A program made the position numbers and the translations under genes. A DNA stretch of 64,000 nucleotides from Rotaria macrura (Eukaryota > Rotifera > Eurotatoria > Philodinida > Philodinidae): NCBI GenBank assembly GCA_900239685.1, contig OENT01000389.1, positions 60,242 through 124,241 of the forward strand, read 5' to 3'. The notes under the pieces are model-generated. The model ran no database searches and was not told the DNA's origin. It was given only the letters and a program-made list of their open reading frames with translations. This document shows positions 1 through 13,400 of the stretch, in pieces; position 1 is the stretch's first letter, and each line of letters starts with the position of its first letter.

Positions 1-6
1 GTCTAC

Positions 7-135
7 CTTCAATCAGCTGAGCTTCTCTCATCTGTCTCATAAGATGTTTCTTTCAAAAAAAGTGCTCGAGGAATCTCAAATATTTCTGTTTCTGGAGAGA
101 AGGAAAGAGACTCACCTATCTGCAGTCTCATTCAT
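7..135 (-). CDS. Possible 5' end of a gene leaving the window
   Basis: On the minus strand an ATG at 135-133 opens a 20-base exon (135-116) ending at a strong donor, AG|GTGAGT. After an 80-bp gap, an AG at 37-36 starts a second exon (35-7) that ends at GAAG|GTAGAC. The two join in phase and read M-N-E-T-A-D-R-Q-M-R-E-A-Q-L-I-E. The acceptor lacks a clean pyrimidine tract. Translation could instead begin at the ATG at 40-38, which reads in the same frame. The gene would continue beyond base 1 and would lie head to head with AK7. No family can be assigned from so few residues. Confidence 0.25.
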
Positions 136-349
136 CGTTAGTATAGAGTTCTTTCATGCCCAAACTTCAGCCGGTACACTAGCGAGGAGGGCAGATGTAA
201 ATAACACGAAGGGAAGATTTTCGCACGCACACACAAACACTCTTGTTTAATAGATATTAGAAAGGAGTTATACATGTTTCATATGACATACTTTTCTTCC
301 TTTTATCTTTCTATGTTTGAATTTTTCATTCAGAAAAACAAAATGATAT

Positions 350-404
350 GCTTCGTTCGGGAATCGAACCCAAGACACGACAACTGGTTAACCGGCAATA
401 ACTT
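350..404 (-). pseudogene. tRNA-derived fragment (3' half)
   Basis: Read on the minus strand, the sequence contains a perfect internal promoter B-box (GGTTCGATTCC). It forms a five-pair T stem, TTGGG/CCCGA, around the loop TTCGATT, followed by a possible 3' acceptor strand. Upstream, a GGTTAACC core resembles the anticodon arm of tRNA-Asn but is about three bases short in the loop. No matching 5' acceptor strand or D arm is present. This is best read as a truncated, decayed tRNA copy or tRNA-derived repeat, not a working gene. Confidence 0.4.
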
Positions 405-892
405 GTTTATTTATTTTGAATCATATGCTTTCTTCAAGATTACCGCAAATGAATAATTAACATGACATCACGTATTGTTATAAGGATCTTGTAATAATCT
501 ATTTTTACGCGTTTTCATAGCGTAGGAATTGTTTTGGCGTAGCAGATCTTGTTACAGTTGATTACATTTTGTATTACTAAATAGCAGATATATCCTTGCC
601 GAAGTTTAATTTCGTAGACGCTGTTATTTACATTATTCTAAACTTCTACAAACTTTCATATTAAATTATTCACCTGAATTAATACCAGAAAAATAAGAAG
701 ATTCCCATAAAGTCTATCATGTCTATTGCTTATTTTTTTTTCGAGTAATAGCATTTCACCGGTTTCTTTTTATTTCTTAGAAATAAATAATAAAGTAAAG
801 AAAAAAAATTCACATAGGCTAACAGACGTTAACGACATCTGTAAATTGATGCGTTAATTGCTAAATATTGAGGATGTAGCTTGGATACTAAA

Positions 893-907
893 GTACCAAA
901 TGGTTAC
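893..907. promoter_or_regulatory. X-box-like (RFX) inverted motif before AK7
   Basis: GTACC-AAAT-GGTTAC is an imperfect inverted repeat of GTAACC-type half-sites, 36 bp before the AK7 start codon. RFX factors bind paired GTNRCC half-sites in promoters of animal ciliary genes, and AK7 is a ciliary gene. The left half-site is one base short of the consensus and the spacer is four bases, so this is suggestive only. Confidence 0.25.
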
Positions 908-942
908 TTTTTGTTTGAAACATTATCACTTTACAATCAACG

Positions 943-3900
943 ATGGCTGACGACTCGGACGAAGAACACATAGCTGAAGAGCAAGAAAAAGAAGAAGAAT
1001 CAGTACCACAAAAACCCAAGAGGATTTTTATCAATCATATCGATTCATACCATGGAAAAAATATAGCTCGAGTTAGTAACTAATTGAGTGTGACTTGTGT
1101 ATAATGACAATTCTTTTAACTTTTGAAGATTTTTTCTCGAGCTAAACCGGGTGCAACAAGTGAAGCTGTAGAGGAGGAAGAAGCTCTTGAAGAAGAACAA
1201 GCTGAAGAAAAGCAAAAGAAATTATACGATGATCACCCTATTGAAGATGGTTGGAAAGTATCGGGAACGCTCAAAAATAGTCAAGGTTACAAAAGGCCAC
1301 CGTTTATTCACGATATCGTTCAAGTAAAGTTGAAGTTCTGTTTCAAATCATATTTATTCCTTTCTGTTGTCTTCGATTTAGTATAAAGATCGGAATCAAT
1401 TAATTGATTATCTGAAAGAAGTCAATGTGATCATTTACGATATTACTCAAGATCCTGAGCAAGTATGCATATCCTTCTGCACTACACATAGTTTCAAAAT
1501 TCTAATTTTCGAAAGAACCTACGGAGTACATATGTAATCATACTAACTATCGAGATTCTAGATATGAGCAATTAAGTCTCGACGTAATTGATATAATCGT
1601 ATTTTTATCACCATTAAAAAGCGTAGTGGTTACTTTAGAAGTATGTAGATAATGCCATTCATACATGTGAATGAATTGGAACACTTGATTGTACAGTTAC
1701 GTTTTGATATAAGAAAATTTATTAGTTTGAGTTGATTTCAATTCGAGGATTGGGGTTTTCTTTTTCGATAGAATTCTACTCATAAGTCATTTCTTTATCG
1801 GAAAGAAGAGATACTTATGTTAGGAAAATTCATCGATCATCAATAAACCAAATCGTATCGATCGAGTTTTCTCGTCATCTTCTACCAATACGTGTTGTAT
1901 GGGAGACTTCTTTTCTTCTTCGTTTCAATTACATAGAAAGCTGACAACGTGCAAAAAGAACTATCTGCACACATCGAATACAACATTACTTTGTGTTTCT
2001 ATCACAGTGTTTTATGGACTGAATTCCAGACGTGCAATCACTATTTAAGTTTTTTTTATGTGAAATTGAAAATTCGGTTTCTAATCGGCCAAAATACTTC
2101 AGAGTAAATGACCGTAAGTAGCAGATAAACACATGATGATAAAACTAAAATAATATATCTTGTTGACATCAGTGATGAAACAAAACTTAAAAATTTGATT
2201 GACATGCTATACTTCACAAGAGATTTGTAATTTTTCTTCGCCTACAAATCTCCATGGTAATTATAGTTTGGTAGGTCAATTTCATTGATTTATCAATTTA
2301 TTTTAATTAACCACTGTTGAAAATATCCACATCGGACAATTTTTAAGTCATGAGAAAACTGAACAACAGTGTTAACGTGTCACGCAACATTTTTCGAGAG
2401 AAACGTCTCTCATGCGATATAATGACATGTATAATTGTTGGTAGTTAAGGTCAACATCAATGCATTCAACAACAACGCTGATTTTGTTTTGGATACCGTT
2501 GGGATCCCTGAGAGCTGATTCCCAACTATGTTTCATCAAAATCATTTTGTTTAGATGATGTTGTTGCGAAATAATATATTGAAAATAACATAGGTACATT
2601 TGTATAGTCAACGGTAATATCGAACTTTGAAGCATAATGATAGATCTTAATATATGAGTACAATGTCTCTTAAATGAAGCTTCAAATAATTTAACGAAAT
2701 TCACTAATCTTCATGTACCATAGCCATACTGAAAGTGGTAGCCGAGCATATGTCAATACATGACTTATCCTATATCAAATGGAACTTTTTTCTTAACTTT
2801 AGAAAATCATAAGATAATATTATCAAGCTATCATATAACTAGAAGATGAAACTCAATAATTTTAGTCGGTACATTGATGTAGGCGATGGAGGAACACAAT
2901 GTTCATGATCTTATTGACATTGCCAATGCTTCCGATTTGATTAAAATTAGCTTTTAACTAAAGGAAATGTTTTTACTCCATCTGGTTAGACAAAGCAAAA
3001 GAAATTTTGGAAAACTAAATTTGCCCTTGAAATATCTGTTCGAGTTGATTGATTTAAAATGAAATGAAGAATCCAAACGTGTGAGGTGAACTTTTCTTAA
3101 ATTTCTTTAGATTGATGAAGCTGTTTGGACTTGTCAAAAATTAGAATCAATGATAAATGAACTTGACCACCAAATAACATTTATTCTTCTTTCAACTGTA
3201 ATGACATGGGCTAAAACACAACCAAACGAAGTAGGACAATATTCTTTGAATTACTTTTTTTTCTCGATGTAATCATACTTGCATTTTCTCTAAGGATGAA
3301 GTACCATTTTCAGAAGACGAATTTCGGCGTCGGCGAGCTCATCCCAACTTCAAGGAACATCATAGTGCCGAGAAATTGATTACTAAACTCGGTTTAACAA
3401 ATAAAAAGAAATTAATTACTTATGTTGTTGCTAGTGGTCTAACATATGGAATGGAAGAGAATACGTTTCATTATTTGTTCAAAGCAGCATGGCATAATGC
3501 ACCAGAACTTCAAGTATTCGGTAAAGGTGGAAATTATTTGCCAACTATTCATATTATTGATCTTGCTGCGTATGGTTATGAATAAATGTAGCTCTTGTAT
3601 GGTTTGCCTTTTATATATTTATCTATTTAGTGTTTTGCAAAATTTGTCCGATCGTCAATTGAAGACACGTTACGTTGTTGCTGCTGATACAAGTAAAGAT
3701 ACATTAATACGTATTACACGGAAAGTTAGTCAAACACTTGGAATGGGAAAAGTCAAAACTGTTGATCCAGAAGATGGTATGCTCAATAGAGATATATCGG
3801 TAAACGACTTTGTTCATTCTAGAAAAATCTATCGTTCGTGTTCATGATTTCTGTATAGTATCTGGATTTCCTCTAACAGCAGAGCGAGTATCTTTGTTTT

Positions 3901-6900
3901 TTTTAGCCGCACATATACATAGCCCGTGGTACGATCACTTTAAATTTGAACAGAATCAAAGTAATCTTTTAAGAAGCAATTTTCCTTTTTCTAAATAAAA
4001 TGCTAGTGGTTGTTCCCTAAATATTTGAATACTAATTCGCACGATAAGGTAGCTTGATAGAAACTTAGATTTTCAGAGACATGTGTGAAGTATTTACGTA
4101 CAACTGAAGACTGTTTCATTTCGTATCAATGATTGTCAGTAATAGTGTCAAACGAAGAAATTCCCCTAAAATTGATAGAGTCTACGTAGATATGCAGAGG
4201 GATATTGTCTCAGATTGATATCAAAGTACATGGTTTTGAAAATAGAATCATTCAATTTTGGGATTCGTATGAATATAACTCGTGTACAAGTTTCTAAAGC
4301 GAATTTTGTATTCGATTTTTGCATTTTCTTCGGTTTGAATAGATTTAGTACCGAAGAAAATAAATGAAACTTGCAAATCTTCATATAAGTAGAGTCAATT
4401 CGGTATAACTTCTACAAAATTTCAATACACTAGATTCCAGTACGAACATTTTGAACCTATTAGGCTCTAGTTCATGAATGAAATAAACGTAGAACTAAGT
4501 TCTTATGATCTCAACATTTGCCCATAGCACTTATGTTAGACTCTGTGATTGTCTATGCTCCTATGAACAATTACTCTTTAATACCATGAACATAAAATTT
4601 TCCATGCAAAACGAAATTCTATCCTTCGATAGTCTCACAATAACATATTGGGTATTATTTTTTAGCAAGCAGACTACGATATGTTACTTGCCAATCTGCA
4701 ATTTGAGCCAATTTTTATTCGTGAACAAATGAATATAAAATGGCATTGTGAAAATGGCATTACAGAAAATATTCAAAAGGTCGTTGATGAATATCGTACA
4801 CAACGAAAATTGACAGTAATTGAAATAAAAATATAAGAATTCAATGGAATATCCCTATTAATTTGTATTTTTACTTATAGCCAATAAAAATTTGTATTCT
4901 CGGTCCGCCAGCATCGGGAAAAACAACCATTGCGAAACAATTAGCTCAAGAATACAAATTACATCATCTTCAAATAAAGGATGTTATTGAAGATACAAAA
5001 AATGAACTCGTAAATATAATTGAAATACTACTAGAAATAAATCATTAGTATGGTTTCCTTTTAAAACAAAATCATTTTCTTTAGGAACATTTAATAAAAC
5101 GTGATGGCGAAGGTGAACAAAACGAAGAAGAAGCTGATGACCAAGATACTGATGAAACATTAGCAGAACGCATCGAAGAAGCACACAGTGTTATAGAAAA
5201 ACTTAACGATATTCGACGTGAATCAAAAGATGGTAGAATAAGGATCTTCAATAGTTATCGATCTGAATAAACGTTATTTTTTTTTGTTTTTCTAAGCACG
5301 TTTGGATGATGAACTATTGTCACAACTATTCAAAATAAAACTTATGTCACCACCCTGCCAAAATCAAGGTTATATACTTGATGGCTATCCAAAAACAGTG
5401 GAACAAGCGGTGAACTTATTTCAAGGTAAACTATAAGTTTTCATAATAATTGATTGATACATTGATTAGTTGTTTTTTTTTAGCGTCTGGTGATGAAGGT
5501 AAACAATTTTGAAAAAAATTAATTCATGATTTTCGTAAGTTCTTGTATTACTCATTAAATTACAGAGGAAGAAGATGGTGAAGATAAGAAACCACCCGTC
5601 AATGAACGTATTATTCCAGGTTCGGTCGTATATTTATTTGCTTGACGACACATTATTTTTGACTTTCTTTACATATTATAGAATATGTGATTATACTCGA
5701 TGCAAGTAATGAATATCTTCGTCAACGTATAATGCATTTACCTGAGAAAGTTGTCGCTGGCACACATAATACCGAATTAGAATTTAAACGTCGTCTCAAA
5801 ATTTATAATGAACTTGGTGATGATTCACACCCGGCAAAATTTTTCGAAGATGTTGATCGACCAGGCGAAACAATTAGTAAGAATAATTAAGTCTCGTAAT
5901 TGTGAGCATTAACAATTGACGCTAATCATCATTCTTATAAATAATTACATATTAAAAACAAGAGGTCTTGTGTAACTTTACCTTCAAGATTAACCCTATT
6001 TCACATATTGACATTTCTAAATTGCTCTATGCTTAAGAGGAAACTAATTGAAACGATCCGTACCCTTTGGGTTTATCGCCAATCAACAAGAAAGTGTTGA
6101 CGATATACTAAAGGAATCTCAAATGGTTCTTAGACAATAATCTTCGGACCTCCATTAGGTTCGTTAGAGAGTCTTGACAGCGGTTCACTTAATTCCTAAA
6201 TCAACTTAACACCAAGTGTAATGATGCGATGCGAAAGAAATTAAATCACGTTCATGAATGTTTCGACAACTGTCACTTGAAAAAGAATCCGTCTGTTTTC
6301 GAACAATCAAATTTTTTGAATAAGCTTGACTTTCGCATCGTGTCATTTCCAAACATCTATCTTTTTCCTAAGATACACTTTTTCAACTAAAAGAACATAC
6401 TTCTTGATTCAAACTCCTGGAAAATTTTATAGATAATTCATTCTATCTACAGTTAAACAAGGTCATATGAAACTTGAGACTTTTATTATATCTTGACATG
6501 GCTTAAATTGCATCGGCTTTTGGGAGAAAACCATCAAAAGCAATTATACATGTCTGTAGAGACACGCAAATGTTGGTTCTTTCTTGCTTCATCATGACTT
6601 TCTTTTAAGTTCATCATAATCTCAAGAGGTCTAGAGTATGTGATCGAAGAAATTCTCCACTAGGAAAACTTCTCACTTACGGACGAAAGAATGATCAAAA
6701 TAGTTCTTTTAATTTATGATGAATGCATTCTTCATTGTTTCTTGATTTTCAATAAAATTATACTTAATAGATTGTTCATTTACGTTAATAATTTGATGAA
6801 GAAAACAAGTTTGCATTAGGATTGATGAAAAAAAACATTCATCAATTGTTCATTCATTCATAGGAATTTAAATGATATGCTTCCGCTAATCAATGAAGTT

Positions 6901-7878
6901 CTTATTATTGGCCAGTATGAGTATAATCTGATGTTGTCCTCGATGTTTGTTGATCCAAGTATAATTCATCTTTGTCGATTTTGTAAGATAAAGAATGACT
7001 AACTGCTATACAACAAGAATAAAAGATAATTAGCCTTGATAAGATTTTAAGCGTGTTTCGTTCTTTCAATTCATGCTTCTTCAATTATTTATGTATTAGT
7101 ATCAACAAATATATTTTCCTATCTAGTATCGGATCATATTGATGCCGAACACAAATCAGATCTTGATTTCTTGATTTGTGCTGATTATTAACCAAGACGA
7201 TGACTAGTTTCTAATATGTTAAGAAATTTTCACTTAATTACTAAAGAAATATCTTCAGTAATATACGCTTCTGTTTTGGCGTACTTCGTTTCATTATACA
7301 TAAATAATCATACTTGAACATTACTAATTAGTCTCTTATTGTCTTTGGTAGAAATTGATGATGATCGAAGTATAAATCATCGAAATATAGTTGAAAAAAT
7401 AATGGAACGGGTTAAAGAGCCTCATAATTATGGTCTAACAGCGGAAGAACAGGAACATTCAAAACGTAAAGAATTGAATGAAAAAGAAAAGCATGAACGT
7501 GAAGAACGTGAAGAACGGGAACGCGATGAACAAGAAGCAGCTGGTGATAGAATGAAGAAACAAAAAGAATGGACAACTAAATTAGAACAAATTAAACGTG
7601 AAGAATTTGAAATGCTCGATGCACAATCAACACCATTAAGAAATTATCTTATGGCACATGTTATGCCAACACTAACAAAAGCATTAATTGGTATAATTTG
7701 TTTAGTATTTAAACTAAAGTAAATTTGATTCTCATTTTTAGAGTGTTGTCAAGTACGTCCTGATGATCCAGTTGATTTTGTGGTACGTATTTTCTTTTTG
7801 TTCTGAAAATTTTTTAAATATTTTTGTTGTCTTTTTTCTAAGGCTGAATATCTATTCAAAAACAATCCTCAAGTTTGA
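943..7878 (+). CDS. AK7: Adenylate kinase 7 (ciliary, Dpy-30 tail)
   Basis: Sixteen exons join in phase to give 734 residues, close to the vertebrate length: 943-1071, 1129-1323, 1382-1462, 3111-3230, 3295-3569, 3631-3799, 4666-4815, 4881-5009, 5085-5232, 5297-5425, 5483-5497, 5566-5619, 5682-5876, 7352-7690, 7742-7782, 7843-7878. An acidic N-terminus leads into a nucleotide-sugar-epimerase-like domain ([21 protein letters not shown]). The adenylate kinase domain follows, with P-loop GPPASGKTT near residues 381-389 and the motif [11 protein letters not shown] charged coiled coil precedes a C-terminal Dpy-30 motif ([15 protein letters not shown]). The enzyme interconverts AMP, ATP and ADP; in animals AK7 acts in motile cilia and sperm flagella. 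Three introns are large (1.65, 0.87 and 1.48 kb), the rest about 50-70 bp. Exon 11 is a 15-base microexon. Confidence 0.95.
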
Positions 7879-8864
7879 ATTTATATTATTTCTTTCTTTC
7901 GTTTTTTCAATTCTTAATAAAATATATAAATAAAACGTATATAAAACTTCATGTTTTGAAATTAACTTTTTCCATGCAGAAAAAGCGTTTATCGGAAATT
8001 TTGACAAATAATATTCATCTAAGCTGCTGTTCTAATGGAAAGCATGCAATTCTTATTAACTAAAACTTTCTATTCGTTTTAATGGCCAACGGTAGCCAAG
8101 AATTTGACACACCGATGATTTATTATGACTTATTTATTTATTAGACTGTCGACTGCATAGTTGACCTGAATAATTGAAACTCTATTAAATAAATAGTTTT
8201 TCTAAACAAACAAGTACGTATATATTTATATGGATGTGTAATGACAGCAAGGCTTTGGTAAGCAAGTAAAACTACTGAGTGTAAAAAAACAAGATTGAAA
8301 TTCAAATAAATCATATTTGATTAATCATTACGGAGATGGACGTTGAAGACGATGTGTTTAACAAGAAGAGACTTGACTTTCACTCTTATTTCCTCTTAAT
8401 TTTCTACTCTTTATTTGAGAATCTCTTATATACTTCGTATACTCTTCGTCGTTTGCGTTCGCTACTCTGCTAACACGATAAGAGACAAAGATTATTTTTT
8501 TCCTCTTTTTCTATATTTCTCTCTCTTCTGTTCCATATCTTGTATTACTTTCTGGGTGTCAGAAGATAAATCGAACAATAAAAAAAACTCGGCGCCATCA
8601 TCAAGAAGTAACGCAATCTATTTTACTACATATACGAAGTAATATAGAACAAAACAGGTTCCAAGTACAAATAGACAACAAGTTTCTTGGTACGCCGCCT
8701 TGTTTCGAGCACTATTAAACAAATTTCATCAGTCAATGCAATATATTGATGGGCATCAGCATGTAACAATCTGCAATCGTCTTTCGTGAAATAAAAAAAG
8801 TACTAGACAATTTTTCGAAGCACAATCATTCAGCTCATTGTTAATCGACCCGTCAAAACTAAAC
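7879..8864. other. Intergenic, AK7 to KChIP-like gene
   Basis: AT-rich sequence with AATAAA motifs soon after the AK7 stop (around 7915), probably its polyadenylation signal. Otherwise I see no exon, RNA or repeat. The right end must carry the promoter of the next gene. Confidence 0.4.
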
Positions 8865-10480
8865 ATGTCTATGGAATCATTCGAGCGTAAGTGATTAAGC
8901 TGACATCTGATTCTACACTATGTTGAGTGTTGATTTGATAATTGACACATTAGTAATATCTTGAAATAAGTATCCTAGTGTCAAGTAGATAATAAATCGG
9001 AGCGATGGTTCCATATGGTCTATTTAGAGAAATGGGCAAATTTCTTTATGCTGACAATATATTACTTGTCTTTTGTATAATAACAGAAAACTAGGACACA
9101 TCTGTTGTTTATCGACAAAATAGCATAGAGACTGAGAATAATGAGATATATGTCGAAACAAGTTTCTTCCTTCCGTATTTCCTCTTTGTACTTCGCATAA
9201 GCAGTAAGACATCATAAAACAATGATGAGATTGCTTGTATTGAAGATATAGAGAATGTTAAAATGATGTTGACATAGTTTGATAATATGCTAATGTTGTT
9301 GATGTTTATTTACAATAGAAGAAGAAACTGAAGAATCTTCAGTAGTACCAGCAGAAATTCGTAAAGTTCCAAAAAGTATCGAAGAAATTGTACGAATCAC
9401 TAAATTTAGTAAATCAGAAATACGACTACTTTATAAAGGTTTCAAACAGGTAAGTAGAATTCGTTTTGTGTGATTTCTAAGAAATAAACAATTTCATGAT
9501 TTCTCTAGGAATGTCCACATGGTGCTGTCACTCAACGAGAATTTCAAGCAATTTATTCACATTTTTTTCCTCATGGCAATTGTCAAAATTATACAAGTCT
9601 TTTATTTCGTGTTTTAGATAGACGGAAACGGATGTATTTTACATTTGAAGTAATTTGCCCAGATAAATATAGAAATAATCAAAGTAGTAAGAAAAAAAAA
9701 GAGAAGAAATTATGATTTTTTTCCTTCTTACTAACTATGTAGTCAAGTCTCTATCTTAGATCGATAAGAGAAGCTCGAAATAACATCAAATAATTCGAAA
9801 CTATTTATAGGGAAAAAATCGACAACATAAAATTAAAAAGTGAGACTATTATTTTCAATTAAAATTATGAAAAAATAATGACGAAGGTATTGAACATGTA
9901 ATGAGAGGTTCACTTATGAAATAGAATCACATCCATACATGTCAAATCTTCTATATCTGAGTAGATTTTTTTCATAAAAAAAACAAACAATAAAAAATAC
10001 ATCGTAGATTCTTTTACTTTCGCCTAGGATTACATCCAAACATTATCAATTTTAGTACGTGGTAGTACGAAAGAAAAACTTAATTGGATTTTTCGTTTCT
10101 ATGACATTTGCGATAATGGCAAACTAACAAAACAAGTATGATATCCATATCATCATAATCGTTTTGATGACAATGTCTATTTATCTTTTAAGACATTGGA
10201 AATGATTGTTCGTTCATTATACGATCTTCTTGGACCAAATATTTTTATTCATCAACCAGTTACTGATGAAACAATTCAAAAGCATTCAGCTATATTATTT
10301 GACAGACTTGATCGGCATCATTCTGGAAGTATTAATTTAGATGATTTCATAAAATATTGCATACGCGTATGTGTATACTTATTCTTGGTTGAAAACGTGC
10401 ATACATTCTGTTGTTTTTGTTTTATTTAGAACGAACAATTAGTAACCGACATCGATTTATTATCATCAAGTGCTGTCTAA
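8865..10480 (+). CDS. KCNIP: KChIP/calsenilin-like neuronal calcium sensor
   Basis: Six exons (8865-8886, 9319-9449, 9509-9649, 10028-10135, 10193-10366, 10430-10480) join in phase to 208 residues. Family hallmarks appear in order: the helix ending LLYKGFKQECPHG, the segment IYSHFFPHGNCQNY, then QTLSILVRGS-KEKL and IFRFYDI. Vertebrate KChIPs bind the N-terminus of Kv4 potassium channels and tune gating by calcium; DREAM/calsenilin also represses transcription. Here all the calcium loops look damaged. EF1 carries the usual Cys-Pro defect, EF2 (DRRKRMYFTFED) has no central glycine, EF3 (124-135) has Cys at position 3 and Thr at position 12, and EF4 (174-185) has His at 3 and Asp at 12. The C-terminus is short. 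AATAAA at 10694-10699 is a likely poly(A) signal. The family is clear; the exact paralogue is not. Confidence 0.88.
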
Positions 10481-13400
10481 TTGAACATGAAATCGTTTTC
10501 TCCGCTCTGTATACATATATATCGGATATGTTTGATGGTATTCTTTCTTGATATCCGTAGAAGAACACGACTTGAAAATTAAACTTTCATCTACTAGTCC
10601 TTAGAATGCGCCTAATTTTATATGAATATCTGATCTGATGATGATATTATATAAAGAATAATTTTCTCATTCGACTGAGTTTTCTTATTTTTCAATAAAA
10701 TGTGAAATAATTATTATAAAAAAATCAAACATATTTAATATTATGTTTACCATTCGTATGGAAGCTAGAGGAAAAGGATCGATCAAAAGTTTTCGAATCT
10801 ATTCAATTGATTATATTGGAACATGAAAATTTTGTTAAAAAAACGTTTTTTTCTTATTTTACAACCTTAACTATGACTTAATACAAATGCAAGATTCTTC
10901 ATTAAATAGTAATTCGTAATGATTCATATTAAATTTTCTTCAAGAAACCATAGATTTTGTCGGTTTGACGTCAATATTCTGTTTTTTTTTGTTAGAGATA
11001 TTTCATGAGATCTAATTAGCTAGCCGATGAGGCTTCGTCTGTTCACGTCAAAATTATATATGAAAAATCGATTATATGTACGTATGTCTGTGTTAGTTAC
11101 CATCTGTATATCTTGATTATTATGGAATATTATTAGACAGAAGAGGACAAGATCAAACTGCATATTATTCAGCTACTTCTAATATGGAAACGTCTGATTA
11201 TAATTTATGTAAGTGAATCCGATTGTCATGCAGAAGTGATCATAAAGAATTTTCTACTTAATACTATCGAATGATAAAAGAAGAGACTTCGTCAGAATGT
11301 TATCTCCTATTTGCTAGTTTCCTTCGTTGGTCAAAATTATTTCCCGATCTCTTAGAAACTAGTGATTAGGTATTAATAAGATACTTATATGACTTTTACT
11401 TCTTTGAAAGAAATAGATGTAATACGGTAGAAAAATATGTTTGAAAAAGCAATCGAATATAATTTATTTTCCGAGTTATTCTTCGTCTAAGAGCGATTTC
11501 ATCACTAATAAAATTACCATCGAAAATTTTGTTCGAGTTAAAATTGAAGAGTTAACTGTTGCAGATGAGTGAATAGGTTCTCTGTACACCTACACATGCA
11601 CAATATATTTGTAGAGCAATTGTATTGACATTTAAGTATCAACTGCTATTAGTGAAAGACAAGTGACTGATGAAAGGAAACATACAAGATTCTAGTCACG
11701 AAACACAGATTGAAAACGGTTGTTTTCATTGTCCTAACCTAAATGTCGTTCTTGACAATCTTTTACGATTCATTAATTATCATTCAGCGAACAATAGTGA
11801 TATTGTTGCCCGTCATATCGGGAAGGGACAAAACATGGCATTCTCGTTTGTTTTATCAGTTGCATCAAATAAAATTTTCATCTGTCACTGGAAAACTATA
11901 CGCCACATTTTCTAAGGCAGCTATCTTCAGTCGGTTTCTGTTCAACAGTTTGACTTCTTGAGTGGTTACGTCAATTTTTACCTGTTTCTAGTTTCAAAAG
12001 TCTTTAATGAAATACTAGTTATCTCTTAAAATCTCAAGTCTATATTGAGTTTTAATAGAATCCTATGATCATGATTCATCATCGTTAATCACATAATCAA
12101 TATATTCATCTATTTTAAATAAATTATGAGAATATTATTATAAGCACTTGATTCACTTCATCGAATTAGCCCACTTAATTCGTAAATGTAATAATAGAAA
12201 CTACGCATGAACTATTCGATGTGCTCCGATCAATCTAGCACAGGAATCATTTTTTTGATGAAATAAGAATTCCTTCATCATGATTAAGGTGAATTCATTC
12301 GAAATAAATCGTACGAAATATTGGACGAAAGTATTCTTCGTCAAGAGAGCATCTTATTAATTGTACAGTAATTAGTAGTCTAGTATATTGAACAATAATC
12401 AATGATGACAAATAATTGTTCAAGACTGTTTTTTCAAACAAATTCTCAAATCTGTGATGAAAAATAACACGATTAATCAGATCAAACCCATGTTTCTATT
12501 GTTCTTCGATAATAATTTGAAGCTGCCATTTACCATTAACGATAGAATACTAAAATGTAAACATGGTTTATTTTCTACTGTCTGGTTTGCTCTTTTACTT
12601 TTCCAATATTCCATAATATATGTTAATAAATCAATACCTTAATGTAGTACTTCAACTATGAATAGTTACACGAAGCATATGATTGATGTTTACACTGTAT
12701 GTTGGCACATGGCAGAGACATTTGATAAAGGTTGGAATTTAACGTATTTTGTCACTTGTCAATTAAAAAAGAGAAATGATCTTTACTCCTATGAATCAAT
12801 AGCAAGCTAAATATTCCATTTCTTGCTTGAAGAAGAAAAACAAAGACATATTTTTTGTTTGGACTGATAACTATGTATTTGGATTTCTACTATAAATATA
12901 ATTGTCGATGAGAGACATCATACACATTTGTTGGTTTCGTACAGCTGGAAATTTCTTATCGAATATCATAACATTTCAGCTTCATAGAAAAAGATCAGGA
13001 GGCTACCATGTATTAATTCATGATATTAATAATGGTGACAACTTGAAGTTCATGATAATGATTCAAATTACACTAGTCATGCTAGACTTATTGTCGAGAG
13101 AAAAAAATATAAATATATTCAATGGTTGATCGAGCTGTAGAAGGAGAAGTCAATATCTCTGATGAATGGAATCCAATGTATTTCTTTATTAAACGGATAG
13201 TTTAAGATGCATGAACTGTTCTCTTTCGATCATTGCACTTTTTACTAAACAGATAATAACTAATCCTGTATATATTTAGCTGAAGCGCTAGTATTCGATG
13301 TGTCCATACTGTACATTGAGATTGTTCACACATGTTTATTCCAAGTAATGTCAAAAATAGCCATGACTAGATATAAGCCTGCACTGTGGTATACGACTAG

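Larger units (their letters stand above)
136..942. other. Intergenic region upstream of AK7
   Basis: There is no convincing exon. The region holds a tRNA-like fragment (350-404, minus strand), AT-rich sequence and, just before the AK7 start, an X-box-like inverted motif (893-907). It is likely to contain the AK7 promoter and perhaps a divergent promoter for the candidate gene at the left edge. Confidence 0.5.

Noticed and set aside
11184..11210. ATG followed by a canonical GTAAGT donor (METSDYNL)
   Set aside because: No downstream exon in a compatible phase was found over the next 3 kb.
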